This document shows positions 1 through 10,420 of a stretch of DNA of 64,000 nucleotides, in pieces. Under the pieces are notes generated by a model. It was not told where the DNA came from and made no database searches. It was given only the letters and a program-made list of their open reading frames with translations. Within the stretch, counting starts at the first letter, position 1; every line of letters starts with the position of its first letter. The stretch is from Streptomyces sp. MA5143a (GTDB lineage: Bacteria; Actinomycetota; Actinomycetes; Streptomycetales; Streptomycetaceae): contig NZ_OLMK01000029.1 of the NCBI RefSeq assembly GCF_900290235.1, forward strand, positions 51,167-115,166, given 5' to 3'. A program made the translations under genes and the position numbers.

Positions 1-720
1 ACGGACTGGAAGGGCAACGAGTGGACGCCGGCGTCCGAGACCCCGGCCGCCCACCCCAACGCCCGCTTCACGGTGCCCGCGGCGCAGTGCCCGATCATCG
101 CGCCCGAGTGGGAGGACCCCAAGGGGGTGCCGATCTCGGCGATCCTCTTCGGTGGGCGCCGCGCCACGGCGGTACCGCTGGTGACGGAGTCCTTCGACTG
201 GAACCACGGTGTCTTCCTCGGCGCGAACGTGGCGTCCGAGAAGACGGCGGCGGCCGAGGGCAAGGTCGGCGAACTGCGTCGCGACCCGTTCGCGATGCTG
301 CCGTTCTGCGGCTACAACATGGGCGACTACATGGCCCACTGGATCGACGTGGCCAAGGACAAGGACCAGTCGAAGCTGCCGAAGATCTACTACGTCAACT
401 GGTTCCGCAAGGACGACCAGGGCAAGTTCGTCTGGCCGGGCTTCGGTGAGAACAGCCGCGTCCTGAAGTGGATCGTGGAGCGGCTGGACGGCAAGGCGGA
501 GGGTGTGGAGACCCCGATCGGCATCCTGCCGACGGCGTCCGCGCTGGACACGGCCGGACTGGACCTGTCCTCCTCCGACCTGGACTTCCTGCTGACCGTC
601 GACAAGGAGGTGTGGCGGGAGGAGGCGGCGCTCGTCCCCGACCACCTCAACACCTTCGGTGACCACACGCCGAAGGAACTGTGGGACGAGTACCAGGCCC
701 TGGTCGAGCGCCTGGGCTGA
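1..720 (+). CDS. pckG: Phosphoenolpyruvate carboxykinase (GTP), C-terminal part
   Basis: Frame 1 is open from the first base, so this is the last 239 residues of a protein of about 600. The GTP-dependent enzyme interconverts oxaloacetate and phosphoenolpyruvate in the cytosol, the entry step of gluconeogenesis. Family blocks are seen in the correct order: FGGRR, GVFLGANVASE, DPFAMLPFCGYNMGDYMAHW (nucleotide-binding part) and NWFRKDDQGKFVWPGFGENS. The C-terminus is of normal length for the family. A hairpin at 734-791 follows. The N-terminal half lies outside the window. Confidence 0.97.
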   Translation, partial: TDWKGNEWTPASETPAAHPNARFTVPAAQCPIIAPEWEDPKGVPISAILFGGRRATAVPLVTESFDWNHGVFLGANVASEKTAAAEGKVGELRRDPFAMLPFCGYNMGDYMAHWIDVAKDKDQSKLPKIYYVNWFRKDDQGKFVWPGFGENSRVLKWIVERLDGKAEGVETPIGILPTASALDTAGLDLSSSDLDFLLTVDKEVWREEAALVPDHLNTFGDHTPKELWDEYQALVERLG

Positions 721-733
721 TCCCCGCAAGACC

Positions 734-791
734 CCGCGGCCGGCCGTCTATGGGTTGCCCTGACCAGCGACGTCTCCTCGGCCGGCCGCGG
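734..791 (+). terminator. Long-loop hairpin after pckG
   Basis: Perfect 13-base arms (CCGCGGCCGGCCG at 734-746 and its complement at 779-791) are separated by 32 bases and followed by TTTCC. The hairpin sits 13 bases after the pckG stop and between convergent genes. The loop is long, so it may be a modest terminator. Confidence 0.55.
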
Positions 792-842
792 TTTCCTCCG
801 CTGTCCGCAGCCACCTCGCCGACGTCATCGATCGCGTCGAGC

Positions 843-1259
843 CTACGATCTGGCTATCTCTTGCCTGAGCTGCTGGGTGAAGCGATGCAGGAGGTCCAAC
901 GTCTCTCGGAACTCGGCCTTGCGATCGTCCCTGCCGTCGGTGGGCCGGGTGCTCCAGACCCGACGCGCGAGAGCGTCGGCGAGGTCGACGGTGTCACTGG
1001 CGCAGAGCAGGTAGAGGGCTGACCGCGCTTCCTGCATCCGGTTCGCCAACTCGTTGGCTCCGGGACCGTCTTCAGCCAGCTGGGTTTCCTTCAGGAAGTC
1101 GAGTAGCTGAACTACAGCCGTGTTGAAGCCGATCCCGGCTTTGAGCTTCTGTTCGCGCAGCCACATCCGGTCCTGACGGCGCGCAGTGAACCAAGAACCG
1201 AACACGACCCCTATGAGCCCGAAACCGGCCCCAACGGCCACGGACAGCATGTTTCCCAC
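843..1259 (-). CDS. Hypothetical protein with one N-terminal membrane segment
   Basis: I do not recognise the family. A GTG start at 1259 was chosen because GGGGGAG lies 6 bases upstream; an in-frame ATG at 1250 is the alternative. The product is 138 residues. One hydrophobic helix near residues 4-22 (VAVGAGFGLIGVVFGSWF) precedes basic RRQDR, then a soluble, probably helical region with many Leu, Arg and Gln residues. That layout fits a membrane-anchored cytosolic helical domain. It converges on pckG and stands alone. The upstream in-frame extension to 1427 has no ribosome site and is not used. Confidence 0.65.
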   Translation of the reverse strand: MGNMLSVAVGAGFGLIGVVFGSWFTARRQDRMWLREQKLKAGIGFNTAVVQLLDFLKETQLAEDGPGANELANRMQEARSALYLLCASDTVDLADALARRVWSTRPTDGRDDRKAEFRETLDLLHRFTQQLRQEIARS

Positions 1260-1341
1260 AGCCAACTCCCCCCGATGTACAACCGAGGCCAGGCTACAGA
1301 GGCCATCGGCGGCGCCTCGCAGAGCGCACCGGCGGCCCCGC

Positions 1342-1363
1342 ATCCGACGAAGTACCGTCGGAT
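1342..1363. promoter_or_regulatory. Inverted repeat ATCCGACG-N6-CGTCGGAT
   Basis: Perfect 8-base arms with a 6-base spacer lie between the stop of the copper radical oxidase gene (1397) and the start of the small membrane protein (1259), both leftward. It could be a weak terminator for the glycosyltransferase operon or an operator for the 138-residue protein. No T-run follows, so the sequence does not decide. Confidence 0.35.
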
Positions 1364-1396
1364 ACAGGGCCGTCGACCAGCAGTCGCGTGGCGTCC

Positions 1397-3856
1397 TCAG
1401 CCCCGCCTCGCATCCCCCTTCCCGCACGCCAGCCCGTCACCGTTGCGGTCCAGGCGCAGTGGGTCGTCCTTGCCGTTCAGCTTCAGGCGGCCGTAGTCGT
1501 TGTCCTTCAGCCAGGCGCAGCGGGACGCCGTCGTCGGCTTCACCTCGGCCGGGAAGGCCGTCGGGACGCACACGTTCGCGGAGCCGTAGTGGCGGTCGCA
1601 GCCGGCGAGTGTGGGGCTCACCTGCTTCGACTTCGTCTTCTTCCCCGGGCCCGTGGTCTTGCCCTTCAGGCCGTCCGCGAAGTCGTGGACGTGCGCGGAG
1701 GGGGCATCGTCCGAGGCCTTCGCGAGGGCCGACGGGCCTTGCAGATGGACCCATTCCGCCACCGACGGGACGCCGTTCGCGTCGACCGCGAAGAGCATGT
1801 ACCAGCCCGGCGGGGCCAGGTTCGGGTTGCTCGTCACGTTCAGGTCGACGTTGTTGCCGTCGACCGACAGCGGCAGGTCCACATAGCGCTGGTTCGGGTC
1901 GGAGGAGTGCGTCACCGCGGCGGGGCGGATCAGTTCCGCCTTCGCGATCGGGCGGTCCACCGTGATGCGCTGCGTGTCCCCGTACACCCACTCCTTGTCG
2001 ATCACCGACGTGATCTTCGGGCGGGCGCCCTTCAGGAGGTACGGCGGCGTGTAGATCGACACGTTGTGGTTCCAGGAGCCGTTGCCGGGGTTGTCGCCCG
2101 TGGCCATGACGCGGCCGTCGGGGAGCAGGAACGCCGAGGAGTGGTAGCCGCGGGCCTCGGGGTCCGCCGCGACCGGGTCGAACGTGTTGGTCGCCGGGTC
2201 GTAGAGCGACGCCTCGAAGACCGGGTTGGCGCGGTTGTGGAGGCCGCCGCCCGTCTCCAGGACCTTGCCGTCGGGCAGCAGGACAGCGGAGACGTACATC
2301 TTGCCCTGGTCGCCCGTCTGGGCGACCTTGCCGGCGCCGAGGTCCACCGTGCCCTGCGGGATCGGCGGTCCGGCGACGTACGCCGGGTTCGGGGACTTGA
2401 GGTCGATGATGTCCGTCAGACGGTTCGCCACCGGGTTCGACTCGATGTTGCCGCCGCCGAGCGTGAGGACCCTCTGGTCCTGGGCGGGAGGCAGGAGCAC
2501 GCTCGCGGACTGGTCGCGTTCGTCCTTCCTCTGGAGCCCGGACACGGACGTGACCGTGTTCGCGCCGTAGTCGTAGATCGCCGAACCCGTACCGGGGATG
2601 TTGTTGCCGAAGACATGGCTGCCCGAGTAGAAGAGGCGGCCGTCCTGCATGAGGATCATCGACGGGTACAGGCCCCAGTACGACCAGGTCTGGTTGACCT
2701 TCCAGAGTTCGAGCCACTTCTGCTCGGCGTCCGACCACAGTTCGGCCGTCACCGAACCCGTGGAGTCCTCACGCAGACCGCCGAACGAGATGACGTCACC
2801 GTTGCCGAGGATCGTCGCCGACGGGTACCAGTGGCCGTCGTTCATGTCGTTGGTCTTGCTGTACGTCTCGGTGACCGGGTCGAAGACGTACGAGTCCTTG
2901 TAGCCCTCGTAGCCGTGCCCGCCCGCCACCGGGTACGCCTTGTTGCCGCTCATGACGAGCACACGGCCGTCGTCGAGCTGGACGTGGCCCGCGCAGAACA
3001 TGTCGTCGGGCGTCGGGATCTGCTTGTACGTGCCCTTCTTCGGGTCGTAGACCGCCGAGGTGAACGTGCCCGCCTCGAACATCTCCTCGCTGTTGCCGGA
3101 GCCGGCGATCAGCAGCACCTTGCCGTTGTTGAGGACGACGGAGTGCATGGAGCGCACGGGGTTCTGGGTGGGCAGGACGTCCCAGCGGCCGTTCGCGCAC
3201 TCCGCCGGTGTGCCGGTGCACTCGGGTTCCGGGACGGGGTCGGCGACCTGGTCCATCGTGTAGTCGTCGGTGGTGACCGAGCCGGTGCCGTAGACGGAGA
3301 CACCCCAGGTGATGCGGTCGGTGCCCGCGGGCACCTCGGGTGTGCGGACCGACGCCCGCGTCCAGGTGCCCGCCATGTCCAGGGTCTTCAGGTCGGTCCA
3401 GTACTGCCAGCCGGCGGTGGTGTCGTGCCGGAAGAGGGTGAGGGACGTGTCCGGCGTCGTCGACTTGTACCAGAGGCCCAGGTCGTACTGCTTGCCCACC
3501 GAGACCGACGGGGCGCAGGCCGCCGACTCGGTGATCAGCGCCTTGCGGTCGCCCGAGACCCGGCGGGTCAGTTCGACCTTCATGGCCTTGGTGCCGGAGT
3601 GGGCGTCCGCGACCGTGGTGAAGCTGAAGTCGTTGTCGCCCCAGCCGGACTTCTCCCAGCAGTACGGCATGTCGGCCGCGCCCGGTGGGCCCGCCGTCTC
3701 GAAGCCGGGGTTCTGGACGAGGTTCGCGGCGGACGCCGACTGGGGTGAGACGAGGAGGAGGCCCGAGGCGAGGGCGCCCACGGCCAGCAGGGCCGTCCTG
3801 CGTCTGGGTCTGTGCCCTGTTCGGGTTCTCGTACGGCTCTTGAGAGGGCTCGTCAT
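1397..3856 (-). CDS. Secreted galactose-oxidase-like copper radical oxidase (GlxA-like)
   Basis: The 819-residue product begins at ATG 3856, with AAGGAGA upstream and a 4-base overlap with the preceding gene. Residues 1-43 are a twin-basic signal peptide (RRRTALLAV..., cleavage near ASA-AN). Residues 45-205 look like a carbohydrate-binding beta-sandwich. Kelch-type repeats (DGRV, NGKV, DGKV) fill about 225-600 and a galactose-oxidase C-terminal domain 610-708. By family comparison the cross-linked Cys/Tyr pair is Cys288 (MFCAG) and Tyr344 (WYPSA). The other copper ligands are Tyr571-His572 (YHSS) and His650 (VTHSS), so all are present. An excalibur-like calcium motif (DRNGDGLAC) ends the protein. 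The expected role is extracellular oxidation of an alcohol group on a glycan made by the upstream glycosyltransferases. The substrate is unknown. Confidence 0.88.
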   Translation of the reverse strand: MTSPLKSRTRTRTGHRPRRRTALLAVGALASGLLLVSPQSASAANLVQNPGFETAGPPGAADMPYCWEKSGWGDNDFSFTTVADAHSGTKAMKVELTRRVSGDRKALITESAACAPSVSVGKQYDLGLWYKSTTPDTSLTLFRHDTTAGWQYWTDLKTLDMAGTWTRASVRTPEVPAGTDRITWGVSVYGTGSVTTDDYTMDQVADPVPEPECTGTPAECANGRWDVLPTQNPVRSMHSVVLNNGKVLLIAGSGNSEEMFEAGTFTSAVYDPKKGTYKQIPTPDDMFCAGHVQLDDGRVLVMSGNKAYPVAGGHGYEGYKDSYVFDPVTETYSKTNDMNDGHWYPSATILGNGDVISFGGLREDSTGSVTAELWSDAEQKWLELWKVNQTWSYWGLYPSMILMQDGRLFYSGSHVFGNNIPGTGSAIYDYGANTVTSVSGLQRKDERDQSASVLLPPAQDQRVLTLGGGNIESNPVANRLTDIIDLKSPNPAYVAGPPIPQGTVDLGAGKVAQTGDQGKMYVSAVLLPDGKVLETGGGLHNRANPVFEASLYDPATNTFDPVAADPEARGYHSSAFLLPDGRVMATGDNPGNGSWNHNVSIYTPPYLLKGARPKITSVIDKEWVYGDTQRITVDRPIAKAELIRPAAVTHSSDPNQRYVDLPLSVDGNNVDLNVTSNPNLAPPGWYMLFAVDANGVPSVAEWVHLQGPSALAKASDDAPSAHVHDFADGLKGKTTGPGKKTKSKQVSPTLAGCDRHYGSANVCVPTAFPAEVKPTTASRCAWLKDNDYGRLKLNGKDDPLRLDRNGDGLACGKGDARRG

Positions 3857-5133
3857 CGTGTTCTCCTTGCGGACTCGGCCGACCCCGACCGCCGCTCGGC
3901 CTCCGTGCTCACGGCCGAACCGGGCCCCCCGTTGGCCTTCTGCTCCCCGCCGCGCTCCCCACGGCGGGGCTTCCTGCGGGGCAGGTAGATGAGCGCTTCC
4001 GTGCCCGCGAAGCGCAGGACGAACGTCGTCACCAGGGCGAGCGCGGTGGCGGGCAGCGCCCCCATGCCGAACTGGCCGACGAACAGGGCGATCAGCGGGA
4101 TCCGCAGCACCAGGTCGGCGTTGGCGAGGACCGCGAACCGGCCGAGGCGGTCCCAGCCCCTGCGGTGCGCCCGTCGCTCGCGGAAGCACAGGTGCTCGAT
4201 GAGGAAGAAGTTCCAGAGCACCCCGAGCTGGTTGGCGAGGATCTCGGCGGGCACGTAGTGCATGCCGGCCGAGGTCAGCGCGTACAGGCCGGCCAAATTC
4301 GGCAGGAAGCCGGTGACACCGATCAGACCGAAGACGATCATGCGGGCCAGCGGGGACGCGGTGCGCAGGCCCGCCAGGTGGCGCAGGAACCGGAAGCCCT
4401 CCTTGGCGGTCGACTTGGACTCGCCGGCGAAGCGGTCCTGGAAGACGAAGGGCACCTCGGTGACCCGGCGGGGGCGGCTGCGCACGGCCAGTTCGAGGAG
4501 GATCTTGTAGCCGAGGGGCTGGAGGGTCTCCGCGGTGACGACGCTGCGGCGGATCGCGAAGAAACCGCTCATCGGGTCGCTGATGCCGTGCAGCCGGCGC
4601 GGGAACAGCGACTTGGTGAGCCAGGTCGCGCCCCGGGAGACGGCGACGCGGTAGCTTCCGGCGAGCCCGGCGCGGCTGCCGCCCTTGATGTAGCGGGAGG
4701 CGACGACGAGGCCCGCCGACGACCGCTCCCCCGTCGCGACCAGCTCGGGCACGAGGGAGGGCGGGTGCTGGAGGTCGCCGTCCATGACGACGATCCAGTC
4801 GGAGGTCGCGGCCTTCATGCCCTCGACGACGGCGCCACCGAGCCCTCCCGTCGGGCGGTCGCGGTGCAGGACGGTCACCGGGAACGGGCAGTCCTGCGCG
4901 GCCTCGTTGATGACGTCGGGGGTGTCGTCGGTCGAGTCGTCCACGAAGACGACCTCGCACGGCAGCCGGGAGGGCACCGTCTCGGTGATCTGGTGGAGCA
5001 GCTCCCGGACGTTGGCGGACTCGTTGAACGTGGGGACGACGATGGTGACGGCCCCGGGCTCGGGCACCTCGGCGCCGCGCACCGCCGGATCGCCCAGCTC
5101 CTCGGGGACGATGGACTCGTAACCGCTGCTCAT
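3853..5133 (-). CDS. Dolichyl-phosphate-mannose synthase-like GT2 fused to GtrA membrane domain
   Basis: The product is 426 residues. The N-terminal GT2 domain (about 28-250) shows VPTFNES, VFVDDSTDDT and MDGDLQHPP, the polyprenyl-phosphate hexosyltransferase pattern. The C-terminal half (about 280-400) is a GtrA-type four-helix membrane domain ending in a basic tail. Such fusions move a sugar from a nucleotide donor to a polyprenyl phosphate and help present it across the membrane. ATG 5133 overlaps the upstream stop by 4 bases (ATGA), as does its own stop with the oxidase start, so translation is probably coupled. It likely supplies lipid-linked sugar to the neighbouring GT39-like enzyme. 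The sugar is not decidable from sequence. Confidence 0.88.
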   Translation of the reverse strand: MSSGYESIVPEELGDPAVRGAEVPEPGAVTIVVPTFNESANVRELLHQITETVPSRLPCEVVFVDDSTDDTPDVINEAAQDCPFPVTVLHRDRPTGGLGGAVVEGMKAATSDWIVVMDGDLQHPPSLVPELVATGERSSAGLVVASRYIKGGSRAGLAGSYRVAVSRGATWLTKSLFPRRLHGISDPMSGFFAIRRSVVTAETLQPLGYKILLELAVRSRPRRVTEVPFVFQDRFAGESKSTAKEGFRFLRHLAGLRTASPLARMIVFGLIGVTGFLPNLAGLYALTSAGMHYVPAEILANQLGVLWNFFLIEHLCFRERRAHRRGWDRLGRFAVLANADLVLRIPLIALFVGQFGMGALPATALALVTTFVLRFAGTEALIYLPRRKPRRGERGGEQKANGGPGSAVSTEAERRSGSAESARRTR

Positions 5134-6788
5134 CGGTCGCCTCCCGCGGCCTGGATCCTGCGGATCTCGATGCGGTCCTCGCCGGTGCCGAAGGTGGCGA
5201 CCGGTGTCGAGTTCTCCATGGCGGCCCTCACGTTGGGCAGGTCGACCGCGTCGCGCCGTACCGTCGGGGAGGCGACCACGTAGTCGAGGTCGCGCCAGCC
5301 GCGCGGCATCGTCTTCGTGACCGCCGGGTCGAGGTCGGCCTTGTAGAACCAGATGACGCCGAGGCCCGGTTGGTAGCCCTCGTGGACGAGGTCGAGCCAG
5401 AGCGCGTCGTCGACGAGGACCCGGGTGCGGCCGGGGTCCTCGACCTCGCTGCCGAGCCACTTCGCGGCCTGCTGGTAGGGGGCGTTGGCGTCGAACGTCA
5501 TGGCGGTGCGGTTGCCGTCGTACCAGCGGGGGACGACGTACAGGGCGGCCGCGGCGGCGAGGGCGACGGCGACCGCGTACCGCGTCCAGGTCAGCGGGCG
5601 CCTCTCGGTGGCGCTCCGTCGGCGGCGCAGGACCCCGTGGGTGACGCTCGCGGCGCCGCCCGCGAGGACCAGGGCGAGGAAGGGCAGCGCCTGGATGACG
5701 TACATCGCGGGCAGATAGCCGGGGCGCAGGGCCATGCCGGCGAGGATCGCGACGGCGAGGGCGGGTCCGGCGAGGGCGCGGGCCGTCACCGACCAGCGCC
5801 AGGTGACCAGGAGCAGCAGGGCTCCGGCGAGTCCGCCGAGGGGCAGGACGCGGTCGTAGTAGAGCCAGGACCGCAGGACGCCGTACGAGCCGGTGCCCTC
5901 GGTGAGGATGAAGCCGGAGCCGGGGCGGCTCATCTGGTAGACGATGCCGTCCCAGAGGGAGACATGGCCGGCGCCGGGGAACAGCTCTCCCTTGAGGAGC
6001 GCGAACAGCGGGTACGAGACGCCGATCAGGGTGCAGGCGGTGATGGCGCCGGTGAGGGCGAACTTGCGGGTGTCCCGGTGGCTGTGCCGCCACATGGTCA
6101 GCAGCACGGCGGGCAGGACGAGGAGCATCGTCTCCTTGGTGAGGACGGCCGCTGCGGCGGCGATGCCCGCGCCGAAGTGGTGCCAGAGGTGACGGCTCGG
6201 GGAGGCTGCGAGGCAGAACGCGAGCAGCGTCCACATGACCGCGAGGTTGTCGAGGAAGATCTCCCGCTGGAGGACGACGGACAGCGGGGAGAGTCCGAAG
6301 AGGGCCATGCCGAGGCCGGCGGCCCAGCGGGGCAGCGACAGACGGCGGCCGAGGACGTAGACGAGGATCGCGCTGACGGCGCTGACCAGCAGCATCACCG
6401 CGCGCATCGAGCCGACGGTCATGGACTCGGGGGCGAGCTGGGCGGGGATCCAGGTCAGGACGGCGATCTGGATCCAGCCGAGGGGCGGGTGGTCGTACCA
6501 GTAGGTGTAGTGGGCGAGTCCTCTGCCTTCCTGCACCGCCCAGGCCTGGGCGAGGTAGGTGCCCTCGTCGTCGCTGAGGGTTGGGTAGTCGGCGATGTTC
6601 CAGCCCTGCACGATCATGATCCCCACGAGGAGGAGTCCGCACAGGAGCAGGTCGGGGCGCGCGTCGCGCAGGCGGCCGGGCGAGGCGGAAGGAGTTGTTC
6701 GACCGGCCGAACGGGTTGTGGGCGCAGCTGTCCGCTGCGCGGGGACCTTGACTTCCGTCTTGGTCTCCGCGGGAAGTGTGGAGGTCAC
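5130..6788 (-). CDS. GT39/ArnT-like polyprenyl-phosphate-dependent membrane glycosyltransferase
   Basis: The product is 552 residues. GTG 6788 was chosen because it overlaps the upstream TGA by 4 bases and is preceded by AGAGGA. A disordered basic N-terminus of about 45 residues leads into roughly ten membrane helices. The first periplasmic loop carries YPTLSDDEGTY with the acidic residues expected of GT-C enzymes. KTET in a cytosolic loop and a soluble C-terminal domain from about residue 430 follow. GT39-like enzymes transfer mannose or a related sugar from polyprenyl phosphate to an acceptor outside the membrane. The adjacent DPM/GtrA protein is the natural donor source. Confidence 0.85.
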   Translation of the reverse strand: MTSTLPAETKTEVKVPAQRTAAPTTRSAGRTTPSASPGRLRDARPDLLLCGLLLVGIMIVQGWNIADYPTLSDDEGTYLAQAWAVQEGRGLAHYTYWYDHPPLGWIQIAVLTWIPAQLAPESMTVGSMRAVMLLVSAVSAILVYVLGRRLSLPRWAAGLGMALFGLSPLSVVLQREIFLDNLAVMWTLLAFCLAASPSRHLWHHFGAGIAAAAAVLTKETMLLVLPAVLLTMWRHSHRDTRKFALTGAITACTLIGVSYPLFALLKGELFPGAGHVSLWDGIVYQMSRPGSGFILTEGTGSYGVLRSWLYYDRVLPLGGLAGALLLLVTWRWSVTARALAGPALAVAILAGMALRPGYLPAMYVIQALPFLALVLAGGAASVTHGVLRRRRSATERRPLTWTRYAVAVALAAAAALYVVPRWYDGNRTAMTFDANAPYQQAAKWLGSEVEDPGRTRVLVDDALWLDLVHEGYQPGLGVIWFYKADLDPAVTKTMPRGWRDLDYVVASPTVRRDAVDLPNVRAAMENSTPVATFGTGEDRIEIRRIQAAGGDR

Positions 6789-8095
6789 GCAGGAACGTCC
6801 TCTCGGTTCACGTTCGCGAGATGTGCGCCGACATGGCTGGTCAACTCCCAGTCGTTGCGGCCGCGTTGTTCGCGCCAGACGGCTCGGACGGCGGCGAGGG
6901 CGAGGAGCACCTGGTAGAAGGGGCCGCCCACGATGAGCTTGACGTAGTGGGAGAACCGGACGCGCAGGCCGTACTGCTTGCCGAAGTCGTGCAGTCCGAC
7001 GACCTCGAACACGAAGGTCACGAGCGCGGTGACGGCCGGCAGGAAGGTGATGAAGGCGATGCCGACGGGCACGTCGAGGAAGAGCGCGATGGCCACGTTC
7101 AGCGGGATGATCACACCGGAGACGGCCTGGAGGTACGGCGTCATGAGGGTGTAGCGGGCGAGCAACCGCTGCCGGAATCCGGGGAGCTGCTTCCAATCCC
7201 GCTTGCGGTAGACCTGGAGGAAGCCCTGGTTCCAGCGGGTGCGCTGCTTCATCAGCGACATCAGGCTGCCGGGGGTCTCCTCGCGGGTGACCATGTCGGA
7301 GTCGTAGGCGACGACGACCTTCTTGCCGACGCTGGAGAGGCGGACGCCGAGGTCGCAGTCCTCGGCGAGGCAGTCGGGGTCCCAGCCGCCGGCGTCGCGC
7401 AGCACTCCGGTGCGGACGAAGACGGTGTTGCCCCCGAGCGGGATGAACCCTTTCTGCGCGTGCAGATGCAGTCGGGAGCGGAACCAGAAGAAGTACTCCA
7501 GGCAGTTGCGCAGGCTGTACCAGCTGGAGTGGAAGTTGATCAGCTGCACCCCGCCCTGGACGACGTCCGCGCCGGTGGTGCGGAAGGCGTGGTCGACGTG
7601 GGACAGCAGCTCCGGGTGGACCTGGTCCTCGGCGTCGAAGACACCGACGACGTCACCGCGGCAGTGCGGCAACGCCGTGTTCATCGCTTTCGGCTTGTTC
7701 TTCTTCTCATGGTGGTCGACGACGACGCGGACGCGCGGATCGCGGGCCTCGGCCGCTCGGGCGACCGCCGTGGTCTCCGGATCGTCGTGGCCGACGATCA
7801 CGATGATCTCGAAGTCGTCGTGGCTGGATTCAAGTAGTCGTTGGATGGTGTGGTCGAGCACGGCTTGTTCATGGCGTGCGGGCAGCAGCAACGAGAAGGA
7901 CACATGTTCGTCCCCGTCGGGTCTGCTGAACCGGGTGGAGGCGAGCACCTCGGGCGTGCGCCACGCGTGCATCTGCCACCACAGGGTGAAGGCCGCCATC
8001 CAGAACAAGGCCAGCGAGACGACGGCGATGAAGACTGACGTCAGCAAGAAAGATCCCCCCAGATCCCAAATCCCCCTGCCACGACCGGAGTTCAC
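6785..8095 (-). CDS. Processive family 2 glycosyltransferase, cellulose-synthase-like
   Basis: As drawn the product is 436 residues from GTG 8095. TTG 8047, preceded by GGGGGGATC, would give 420 residues and is a serious alternative. It has one N-terminal membrane helix, a GT2 domain and about three C-terminal helices. The D,D,D,QxxRW signature is complete: DAED at 154-157, ED at 245-246 and QRTRW at 284-288. This is the pattern of processive synthases such as CslA, hyaluronan synthase and poly-GlcNAc synthase. It heads a four-gene operon ending in a copper radical oxidase, echoing the cslA/glxA pair. The polymer is unknown. Confidence 0.88.
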   Translation of the reverse strand: MNSGRGRGIWDLGGSFLLTSVFIAVVSLALFWMAAFTLWWQMHAWRTPEVLASTRFSRPDGDEHVSFSLLLPARHEQAVLDHTIQRLLESSHDDFEIIVIVGHDDPETTAVARAAEARDPRVRVVVDHHEKKNKPKAMNTALPHCRGDVVGVFDAEDQVHPELLSHVDHAFRTTGADVVQGGVQLINFHSSWYSLRNCLEYFFWFRSRLHLHAQKGFIPLGGNTVFVRTGVLRDAGGWDPDCLAEDCDLGVRLSSVGKKVVVAYDSDMVTREETPGSLMSLMKQRTRWNQGFLQVYRKRDWKQLPGFRQRLLARYTLMTPYLQAVSGVIIPLNVAIALFLDVPVGIAFITFLPAVTALVTFVFEVVGLHDFGKQYGLRVRFSHYVKLIVGGPFYQVLLALAAVRAVWREQRGRNDWELTSHVGAHLANVNREDVPA

Positions 8096-8119
8096 ACCCC
8101 TGACGGGGTGTCACTCCGG
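8085..8119. promoter_or_regulatory. Inverted repeat overlapping the operon start
   Basis: CCGGAGT-TC-ACACCCC (8085-8100) faces GGGGTGT-C-ACTCCGG (8105-8119) across TGAC. The two 7-base blocks in each arm match exactly, with a small internal offset. It covers the drawn GTG start of the first glycosyltransferase gene. It could be an operator or an mRNA hairpin hiding the start. If the true start is TTG 8047, it lies in the leader. An AT-rich TATTTA (minus strand, 8181-8176) is a possible -10. Confidence 0.35.
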
Positions 8120-8281
8120 CCGCGTACCAGTGCAGAAGACTAGGGGGAAACTGTGAATCCCGTGGACCCTTCCGATAAATAGCGTGTTTCCGAACGACAG
8201 ACACCACAAACGGACGAGTCCGAACACTCGCCCAATTCCAGCCAGTTGTTCGGTCTCGTCCCCGCACGTCAGGGGCGTTTT

Positions 8282-10324
<2,043 letters not shown>

Positions 10325-10420
10325 ACCTCCATCCTTGCGCACCCACCGGACCGCCGCCCGCGCGGCACGGGGGCCAGGGGGTGCTGTGCGGGACCTCCAC
10401 AACGGCCCCCTGGTGCCGGG

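Noticed and set aside
1388..3748. 786-residue ORF on the plus strand
   Set aside because: It is antisense to the copper radical oxidase gene. Its product is Val/Arg/Asp-rich low-complexity sequence, it has no ribosome site and it matches no family.
5370..6917. 515-residue plus-strand ORF
   Set aside because: It is antisense to the GT39-like gene and its translation is a Gly/Glu/Asp/Ala-rich artefact.
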